A stretch of DNA of 64,000 nt. It comes from Edaphochlamys debaryana (lineage: Eukaryota; Chlorophyta; Chlorophyceae; Chlamydomonadales). Below are positions 57,001 to 64,000 of the stretch, in pieces. Position 1 is the stretch's first letter, and every line of letters begins with the position of its first letter. The notes beneath the pieces were generated by a model that was not told where the DNA came from, searched no databases, and saw only the letters and a list, made by a program, of their open reading frames with translations. Location: the NCBI GenBank assembly GCA_016858145.1, contig JAEHOE010000095.1, forward strand, positions 248,001 to 312,000, given 5' to 3'. The translations under genes and the position numbers were made by a program.

Positions 57001-60000
57001 CCACATCAGCTCCAGCAGACGGATGGCGCGCTGCCACTGTGGGGGGGAGGGTGAGGGGGGGGGGGTGAGGGGGGGTGAGGGGGGGCGGAACGAGGCAGGT
57101 GAAGGGACGAGAGTGGAGAGGGCAAGGAGCAAGTTGGTTGGCAGGGGTTGGGTAGGGGCGGCGCGGGCGTCCCTTCCCCTCCGTACCTGGGTGGGGGTGG
57201 CGCGGGCGTATGCAGCCAGGAGAGCGTTGCAGCACACCCTAGGGGGGGTAGAGGAGGGAGAGGGGGAGGGGGTGAAGGGTGGAAGGGGAAAAGATTGTGT
57301 GTGGGTCTAGGGAAGACACGGGGGAGGGGGAATGACGGTTCGACGTCGGTCAATCCATGGGCTGTGTCCAGGAGGCCAAAAGGAGGAGGCAGTGTTCGAT
57401 AAGGAACCGCACAAGCAATGAGCAGGCAAGCAATGAGCAAGCAATGAGCAGGCAACCCAAGGCTGACGACACATTCCTCATCCAATCCCCCCCTCCAACT
57501 AACAGACGACTAGTTACTCGGCCCCCAAACGCAGGAAACGGGACGGGATGGTTCAGGATGGAGGCAACGGCCGTCGCGCAACACCAACATTGCGGCCGTT
57601 GCCTTCATCCTGAACCATTCCGTCGCGTCAACGCATACGAGGCCCTGGCTGCCCGTGGTCGCTTGTGCTGAGGCCCCCTTCCTCGCTTCCCTCCTTTGGC
57701 AACCCCCCGCCTTCCGTTCGGGCGCGGAGTCCTTGGTGTTGAGGAGGTGCACCTCCTTCCCTTCCCCCCCTGACCCCTGAATCGCATGGACGAGGTGCGC
57801 GGCAGCCCCCTCCCTTACCCTCTACCCCCTCCCCCTTGCCTCCCCCCCAATGCTCCCCCTGTCCCTCACCTCTACCTCGCTCCCCTTGTTTCTCCCCCCT
57901 TGGCCCTCCCCCTGTCCCCCCCCCCCCACACACACACCTGTTGGGCGCTGACTTTTTGGTGTTGAGGGAGGAGGCGGCATGCCCTTCCCTCCCTCCCTAC
58001 CCCCATCCTCCATCTCAAGACCCCCCTTGCCTTTCCCCCCTGTCCCTTCCCCCACCTGTTGGGTGCGGATTTCTTGGTGTTGAGGGAGGAGGTGCGCAGC
58101 AGACCGCGCTGGGCGGAGCCGCCGGCGGGGGGGCCGGCGGGCGGGGGGTGGGGGTGGGGCGAGGCGGGGGCGGCGCCGAAGGGCCCCGAGCCGGGGGGCG
58201 GGCGGGAGGCGAAGGAGCCGCTGCGGTTCAGGGGCCCGCCGGGGGACTGCGGGATAGGGACGGGGAGGGATGCGGCGCGTACCGTACAGTGGGGAAGAGT
58301 TGGGGGATAGGGACGGGGTGTAGGGTGTAGGGTAGGGCAGAGAACGCGCGGGTCGCCGGGCAAGGATGCAAGGGTGTGTATTGAGCTGAAGCGCCCTGTA
58401 TGGCTGCTGGTAACCCAACCCCTGGAGCACTCAGGCCGGACCTGGGAGGAAGGAGGCGCCCGATCAACCACACGGGCCGAACCCCACACCACCTACCCAC
58501 CCACCCATACCCATTAGAACCTTCTAGCTAGACACAAGAGGCCAGAGCGTCACCTGCGCCTCTCCCAGGAGAGCGGCCAGCTCCCCCAGGTGGCTGCTGG
58601 CTCCCAACCACACGGGCCCAACCACCAACCACCAACCGCCAACCGTCAACCACCAGCAGTAGGCCCTCACCTGCGCCTCTCCCAGCAGCGCCGCCAGCTC
58701 CCCCAGGTGGCTGCTGGCGCCGCTCTGCGCCGACCACAGGCTGGAGCCCACACCCGCACTGCCGGGGCCGCCGGCGGCGGAGGCGGAGGCGGGGGAGGGC
58801 GAGGCGCGGCCGGGGGTGCCGGCGGCGCTCTGACGGGGGGTGGGCAGGGGTGGGCCGGGGTGGGCCGGGGAAGGATGGGGTGTAAGGCAGGGGAGAGGCA
58901 GGGTTCCGAGTCGTGCCGAAGGGGTTCCAGGCTTGAAAGGCAAACGATGTGACCCAAGCACCTTGCGCTCATAAGCCTTGCTGACGTAAGGTTACCTATG
59001 AAGCTACATGAGCGGTTGCCGGATAGCGGAATTGGAGCTTCTTGGTAAAGGAACAGCGCGCGGGCCTTCGCGGAAGCCCCATCACGCCCAGGTCCAGCCC
59101 AGGCCCATCCACAGGCCCACCCGCAGGCCCACCCCAGGCCCACCTGGCCCGCGGACCCGGGCGCGCCGTGCTGCGCATGCGGGGGGTGGTGCTGCAGGGA
59201 GGCGGCGGCGGGCGACATGGAGGCGGGGGATCGGATCACGACATGGGGGTGAGATCCGCCAGCCGCCAGCCGGGAAGATCCGGCGGCGGCGGCGCGGCGG
59301 TCCCACATCTCCAGGTAGCTGCCGCCAGCGGCGGCGGCGGCGCCGCCGCCGCCGTCGCCGGCGACGAGGTTGCGCCACTTGCTGCCGCCGGCGGCGGGGC
59401 CGCCGCCGCCGGCGCCGCCGCCGGCGCCGCCGCCGCTGATGCCCTCCTCATCGATCCTGGCCATACCCGAGGGGGAGAGGGGAGGGTATGCCGTACTGCC
59501 GGTGCGGTACAAACCGCCGCCGCCGGCGGCGGGGTCGCCGCCGCCGAGCGCCGCCGACAGCACGTCGGACGGGTCGTTGGCGGCGGCGGCGCCGCCGCCG
59601 TTGCGCGCCGCCGCCGCGGCGCCGCGCAGCGGCCCCGTCAGCGCCGACAGCAGCGTCTCCGCCGCCGCCGACGCGGCGCGGGAGAGCGCCGGACGCTCGG
59701 TGCCGGTGCTGCCGTTGCCGCCGCCGCCGCCTGCGGCGGCGGCTGCCGTACAAACCGTCGGCGATACGGCGCTTACGTCATCGTCCATGCACTGCAGCAG
59801 TACCTTGAACTGCGGGTGGTCGGCGTACATCTGGAAGAAGACCTGCGGGCGGGCGTTGGAAGATGAAAGGTCGGGCAGCGCAGAAGGCATGGAAGGTGAG
59901 TGGGCGGGAAGATGGATGGCCGGCGACAGACAACAAGCGGCGAGGGAGGTGAACCAGGTGATGCGGGTCGGAACGGGTGGGGGGACATGAGCTGAGGGGG

Positions 60001-63000
60001 ATGGCTGGTTTAGAGTTGACACGCGGACGCAAGAGTTGACTGGCGTGGCCATCGGTAAAAGCCGTCCTCTCCTGCCCCCTGGCCTCCCTCCTCAAGACAG
60101 ACCCCACCCGTGCCCCGCCGCCCGGGTTCCCAAGACCGCTGCACTACGCCCCGTCTCCTAGTAAGCCCGCCCAGTCCCGCTTCCGCAGTTCTGCTCCCCC
60201 CCAACGCCGGACCGTGCAACTAAACGGTGAGCTAGGGGACCAGCGACCGCACAGGGGCGGGCCAGTGTGGTGGTGGATACACACTGGCCGGCCCCTCTAG
60301 AGGCCGTACCCTCGTCGCCCCTTTCTCCTTCCCCCTCTTGAGGTCGTTGCTCGCCTGGCTCACCGCCCGGTCCCAGGGCCCGGCGTTGGGGGGGAGCCGG
60401 CCCCGGAAACAGCATGGCCGTCGTCATCCGCACAGCATCCCCCTCCGCCCCCGCACTTCCCGCTCACCCCGGTCCCCCCACAGCGAGCCCACGTCACCAC
60501 CACAACCACTGGCAGCACGAACCACTTGACTCCCCCCCGACCCCCCGACCCCCCGCCACCCCGCGCTTCCGCAGCCCGAGCCCTCATCACCAGCATAACC
60601 ACCACGAAACGCCCCACCCCGGCCCCGGCCCCCGCCCCCGCCTCCCCCGTCGCCCCCGGCCCCCCACCTGCTTCCACAAGCCCGCCCCTCCCCTCCATAA
60701 ACACACCCCACCATCCGCTGCCCACCCCCCCCACCCCCCCCACCCTGCCCTCCCCACCTGCTCCCCCAGCTGCCACTGCCCCCCCTTGTCCAGGGCCGTG
60801 ATGAGCGAGCAGCACGTGACCGCATCGCACTCGATGTTGTTGTCGCTGGGGGATGGGGAAGGTGGGGAGAGCAGGAGAAAGGGCAGAAAGGAGGCGGGAA
60901 GGGGGTTGAGGAGAAACTCAGGAGGGGAGGGGAAGCGTGCGTGTGCATCGCGATCGCATAAGGCTCAAGCAATGAAGTCGGCCCTGCTGTTATTTTTGTC
61001 TCGCACCGGTCCTGTCATCAGAAGCAAACGTGAACGTACTTTTACGCGAAGCATTTGGCGCCAAGTGGGGCGCATGCTACGAGCCATGTCAAGCGTGGGA
61101 GCCAAAGCTTGGCTGCAACTGCAGCTGTGATATGAGCTGAACCTGACGGCATAACTATCGTAGAGCAATAGCTGCTGCTGTGCTGCAGTTGGTCGCGGCT
61201 GAAGCTCCCGCTCGACCTTTGACCCGACCCAACACCCCCCGACCCCCGCCGTACGTCCACCATGCGCTGCCACCGCGCCCTGCCCCCCTGCCGTACACGC
61301 ATGTGTCGTACACACGTGTGCCGTACGGCTCACCACATGTGGTTGAACACGTCGATGGCCAGCGACCACTGCCGGCCCTTGCTGAGGGCGGAGATGACGG
61401 CCGAGTAGGTGATGGCGTCACGGGCCAGGCCCCACGACTCCATGGCGTAGAAGATCTGTACGGCAGGGCGAGATCGAGATCAAGGTGAGTCATGATGAGG
61501 TCGGAGACTGGAGGCGATCTGGCGCGGACCGGGCGCCAGTGCCCGGCTGGCTGTCAACGCCTGGCGGCCACGCCCCATACCCTTACACCCCGGGGCACCC
61601 GTACACCCCCAAACACCCCCGCCCCAACCCCCCGGCCCCAACCCCCAACCCCCAACCCCCAACCCCCAACCCCCACCTGCAGCGCCTTCTCCCACTGCCC
61701 GCCCTTGTCGCACGCGGAGATGGCGGCGTTAGTAATGGTGGTGTCGGGCAGCAGGCCCACGCAGTCGAGCGCGTCGAACACCTCGAGGCCCTTGGACCAC
61801 TGGCCCTCGCGCGTGAGCTGGGACACGAGCTTGGTCAGACCTGACAGGGGGGAGATGGGATAGAGGCGGGGTGGGATCAGGGGTGGAGAAGGGGAAGGGG
61901 AAGGGGTGGGACGGCCGATGGGAGCAGGGGGTGGGAAGGGTTGCGAGAGGGACCAGAGGGCCAGGGACGGGACGCGACGGGCAGTGGTGGCAGTACAACC
62001 CACAAAAGCCCCCGCCTTTCCCCTATCCCATCACTACGAACGCACCCGGCAGGCGGGGCCGGAAGGAGGCGTGAGTGAAGATACGGCGGATCTCGCCACT
62101 GCCGCCCGGGGCGCTGTTGACGGCGGCCGTCAGGCTGTGGGTGCCGGGGGGTGGGCAAGGCAGGAAAAGGTGTGGGACGTGGGGCGGGAGGCTTGGCAAG
62201 GTGGAAGGGGCTGAGCGATGGGGGGCCCGAAAGGGACGGTGCGGGGTGGCGGGGCAGATGCGCTCCGGGCAGGGCTTCCGGGAGTGACTCCAAGTCTACT
62301 CAAGCTTGCAGGAGCCCAGTCTCTTGCTTGATCCACTTCACAGGACCTACCCCCAAAGCCCCCCCCAAGATCCCTCACCTCTTCATGTCGTACGCCGAGC
62401 CCCCCTGTCCCCCGCTGCGCCCCATGCCCCCCATCGCCAGACTGCCCAGGTAGGGGCCTGGGGGGGTGGGGAGAGGGGGGAGGCAAGGAGGGGCAAGCAC
62501 ACGAGACGCAGGTGAGGAGCGGAAAGGGTGCTGGGGAGGCACAGGAGGCAACGGGAGACTTCCGCGACACGATGGAGGAGACCGCGGCCCAGGTTTGCCA
62601 AGAACTGAGTGGGAGCACGAGCAAGCCCTGTCCGGGTGGCCCCTCCATGACTCCCCCTCCCTTGCCCAGTCCCCCCCTCCCCGCGGCCCCCCATAATGCG
62701 GCCCCACCTCCCGCCCCACCTCGTGTGGGGGTGCCGTACAGGCTGCCGCTCTGGGGGCCGCGGTGGACCGTGGGGGAGGTGTAGTAGCCGCCGCCGCCGG
62801 GGCTGGCGGGCGGCGTGGCATTACTAAGCCAGCTGGCGGCGTTGGGGCCGCCGCCGCTGCCGTGCTGGCTGTAGCCGCCGCCACCGCCACCGCCGCCACC
62901 GTAACCGCCGCCGCCGCGGTTGTAGCCGTGGGCGGGCGTGTAGGGCCCGGCGGGGCTGGCGAGGGAGGGGAGCTGGGAGAGGAAGGAGCCCTCATCCCCG

Positions 63001-63245
63001 TGCAGCCCACCGGCGCCGAAGGGCGGCGGCGGCGGAGGCCTGCCGCCGCCGCCGCCACCACCAAACCCGCCGCCGCCGCCGAGTCCCTGTTGCTGCTGCT
63101 GCTGTTGGAGCTGGAGAGCGGCGATTGCGGTCTGCAGCTCAGCGGCGGAGAAGCCGCCGCCGACGCCGCCGCCGGCAGCGCCGGGTGGGAGCGGGGGCGG
63201 GCCAAAGTCGGCGCCGGCGGCCGCCTTGAAGGCTGAGGCGTGCAT
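51320..63245 (-). CDS. Pentatricopeptide-repeat (PPR) protein, 24 exons
   Basis: Exons 63245-62720, 62457-62379, 62134-62046, 61840-61677, 61455-61334, 60845-60758, 59842-59144, 58829-58671, 58246-58056, 57238-57187, 57036-56926, 56622-56500, 56379-56299, 56106-55981, 55775-55639, 55477-55297, 54490-54419, 54132-53722, 53431-53336, 53191-53027, 52830-52707, 52525-52225, 51982-51659, 51437-51320 join to 1,512 residues. The N-terminus is Gly/Gln/Pro-rich and not a clear transit peptide, so an upstream exon may be missing. PPR motifs occur in two blocks: about 232-356 (GQWSKGLEVFDALDCVGLLP, GRQWSLAIDVFNHM, CDAVTCCSLITALDKGGQW) and about 705-1000 (PNRVCCNALLAAYARA, PDIVSYNTVIKACGNAG, PTVATYGTLVCIAADAG, PNTITFNTLMGGYLE). 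Weaker helical repeats run to about 1,265. A 330-residue Ala/Gly/Ser linker separates the blocks. Such proteins bind organelle RNA sequence-specifically; the target is unknown. There is no SMR, DYW or E domain. I cannot assign it to a named algal PPR. Confidence 0.85.
53487..53562 (+). repeat. 76-nt G homopolymer (C tract in the PPR transcript)
   Basis: An unbroken run of 76 G, flanked on the left by G-runs broken by single A, lies in the PPR intron between exons 18 and 19. In the sense strand it is a giant C tract ahead of the exon 19 acceptor (CCCAG, exon from 53431). Length of such a run is hard to sequence accurately. Confidence 0.9.
54206..54290 (+). repeat. GGTATGGTGG 10-bp repeat in PPR intron 17
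   Basis: Eight near-perfect copies of a 10-bp unit (TGGTGGGGTA; variants TGGACGGGTA and TGGAGGGGTA) in the intron between exons 17 and 18. Confidence 0.92.
54521..54818. mobile_element. Possible fold-back element with flanking direct repeats, PPR intron 16
   Basis: Two related ~39-bp direct repeats, both starting GGATCG and ending ACGGCGTGCYTCCTCTCC, lie at 54521-54559 and 54780-54818. They bracket a long hairpin at 54618-54726. The repeats share roughly three quarters of their bases, too diverged for a fresh target-site duplication. No coding capacity is present. It could be a small non-autonomous element or an old local duplication. Confidence 0.35.
54618..54726 (-). ncRNA. Long imperfect hairpin in PPR intron 16 (small-RNA precursor candidate)
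   Basis: Arms 54618-54658 and 54685-54726 are inverted copies: the outer 20 bases (GAACCCGCAAAAGAGAGTGG) pair perfectly and about 38 of 41-42 positions pair overall. The loop is 26 nt. It would be transcribed within the PPR pre-mRNA. Its size resembles algal miRNA precursors, but no small-RNA evidence is available; an inert fold-back repeat is equally possible. Confidence 0.45.
54861..55345 (-). repeat. Five tandem copies of the PPR exon 16 end with splice donor
   Basis: The 3' end of exon 16 (AQHMQELRALLR then the donor GTGGGT) plus about 60-70 bp of intron is repeated. Donor-equivalent positions are after 55297 (assigned), 55192, 55078, 54965 and 54861. Spacings are 105, 114, 113 and 104 bp. 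Copies two to five agree almost base for base over the exon part. The copy farthest downstream in the transcript has TTA CTA in place of CTG CTG (silent) and a GTAAGG donor. Confidence 0.9.
57546..57621 (-). ncRNA. 28-bp stem hairpin in PPR intron 9 (small-RNA precursor candidate)
   Basis: Arms 57546-57573 and 57593-57621 pair along their length with one bulged base and one G-U pair (core GGTTCAGGATG and GGCAACGGCCG); the loop is 19 nt. It lies in the intron between exons 9 and 10. Function is unproven. Confidence 0.45.
57715..57985 (-). repeat. Two diverged copies of the PPR exon 9 end, in intron 9
   Basis: Exon 9 ends SSLNTKKSAPNR before its donor at 58056. A copy ending at 57938 encodes the same SSLNTKKSAPNR through four silent changes (AAG/AAA, AAA/AAG, TCC/TCA, GCA/GCG) and keeps a GT donor, but it is 118 bp away and thus out of frame by read-through. 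A second copy (57715-57755) reads LNTKDSAPER and has lost the donor. Confidence 0.75.
58554..58612 (-). repeat. In-frame copy of the PPR exon 8 end, in intron 8
   Basis: The last 16 codons of exon 8 (ASSHLGELAALLGEAQ) recur 117 bp downstream in the transcript with the same peptide, three silent changes in consecutive codons (GCC GCT CTC for GCG GCG CTG) and a GTGACG donor after 58554. Reading through from exon 8 to the copy is open and in frame. Confidence 0.8.
60253..60296 (-). ncRNA. 17-bp stem hairpin in PPR intron 6
   Basis: Arms 60253-60269 and 60280-60296 (AGGGGCGGGCCAGTGTG against its complement, one mismatch) with a 10-nt loop, between exons 6 and 7. Shorter than the two hairpins in introns 9 and 16; may be no more than a chance or structural repeat. 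Confidence 0.3.
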
Positions 63246-64000
63246 TGCGGCTTGGACTAAGGCTGAGTTGGGTGTTAGAGCGAAGCCGCTTGCTCACAGG
63301 GAGGCTGTTTGAGGAGAAGGAGAAACGGAATCTGCTGCTGCAACCGGCGCGCCTCGAAAGGGCGGGGCAGAAAGGATACGAGCTGGCTAGCTATGGCTAC
63401 TGGCGGGTAGGGGGATCACGAGGCCCTGCGAGGGCCGCGGCCGCCGCGAGGGCGCGCCAAGGCGCCTCCCGCTCTCCACGCGCCTCCGAGGGCCGGTGAC
63501 CCCGCGCGCGGGTGCCCGCTGCTGCTATCGCTGCTTTGCTGCTGGCTGTGGGGATCTAGCGCGTGATCACAGCTTGGCTGTTGCGTAGCGGCGTTGCGTA
63601 GCGGCGAGGGCAAGGCAGGGCGCGGCGAGGGTTGCTGCTTTGGCGCGGACGAGGTTGTAAGGGTTGAGGAGCTCGCAGTGCTGATTGCTTACTTTGAGAC
63701 GAGGCTGCTGAGGGATACAAGGGGCCTCAAGCGGGCTAGCAGCCGTCTTTCAAGCGCGGCGGGGGAAGCCGCATTGCGCGCGATGGACAGGCCTTGACTC
63801 CGCTTGACGCTCCGGCCGGGACGGGCGCCGCGCAGTCCAATGTCCGCGAACCGGGAATTGCGCAGGCCCGCAGCTGGCTCACGCAACAAAGCACCCGGAG
63901 GTTCAAGGCGTGGGGAAAGGGAGCTGGCGGCGCGAAACCGGGCCCCTCTCCCGCCCGCAGGGTCGCGGGTCCGCGGGTCCGCGGGTCTCGGCCCTGGGTC
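63246..64000. other. Upstream region of the PPR gene; no supported gene
   Basis: This stretch should hold the promoter and 5' UTR of the PPR gene and possibly a missing first exon with a targeting peptide. An acceptor-like CTCAG lies some 20 bases before the chosen ATG on the minus strand, so the true start may be farther out. A minus-strand frame at 63689-63889 is Arg/Ser-rich and acid-poor like a transit peptide but has no ATG. The last 40 bases carry a GGGTCCGCGGGT repeat. Confidence 0.4.

Noticed and set aside
51320..63245. Assignment to a named PPR factor such as MRL1 or MCA1
   Set aside because: Architecture, length and the long Ala/Gly linker do not match what I know of those proteins, and no search could be run.
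63689..63889. Upstream transit-peptide exon for the PPR gene
   Set aside because: Composition is suggestive, but there is no ATG in frame and no donor that joins it in phase to 63245.

Overview
The window is nuclear DNA from a volvocine green alga close to Chlamydomonas or Volvox; the species cannot be fixed from sequence alone. It is very GC-rich. The genes are split by many introns with GTGAGT/GTGCGT/GTGGGT-type donors and (T/C)GCAG acceptors. Ala/Gly/Pro/Ser low-complexity segments are long, TGTAA motifs lie downstream of several stops, and the protein families (receptor-like nucleotide cyclase with a solute-binding ectodomain, Sfi1-repeat protein, helical-repeat organelle RNA-binding proteins) are typical of these algae. 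Exon models were built by joining splice sites by reading phase. Every multi-exon model sums to a multiple of three, which supports them, but no transcript data were available.

Layout from left to right. 205-544 (+) is the last exon of a Pro/Tyr/Gly-repeat protein. 2791-16957 (+) is a 23-exon, ~2,334-residue receptor-like class III cyclase: signal peptide, solute-binding-like ectodomain, one membrane span, a first cyclase domain split by ~900 residues of low complexity, and a second cyclase-like domain that has lost its metal-binding and transition-state residues. 19156-22919 (-) is a two-exon helical-repeat protein of the FASTK/OPR-like class, probably organellar. It is divergent from 23177-34355 (+), a ~3,200-residue protein with a fascin-like N-terminus, about 25 Sfi1-type (centrin-binding) repeats and a 2,100-residue disordered tail. 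35172-38642 (+) is a secreted M23 (LytM-type) metallopeptidase with all catalytic residues. 39801-42878 (-) is a BTB/BACK-like protein, divergent from 43511-47214 (+), a DUF1399/glycine-rich-domain protein. 47215-51319 holds no supported gene but has a 13-copy 10-bp minisatellite. 51320-63245 (-) is a 24-exon pentatricopeptide-repeat (PPR) protein.

The genes do not form a pathway; this is ordinary eukaryotic gene order with two divergent pairs and two convergent pairs. The most unusual content is (i) the tandem cyclase whose second catalytic domain is dead by every key residue and whose first lacks the transition-state Asn, (ii) the intact secreted M23 peptidase in an alga, and (iii) the intron architecture of the PPR gene: exon 3' ends are tandemly duplicated together with their splice donors, often with only silent differences and in two cases in frame, beside several intronic fold-back hairpins, a 76-nt G homopolymer and acceptor ends reused between introns.
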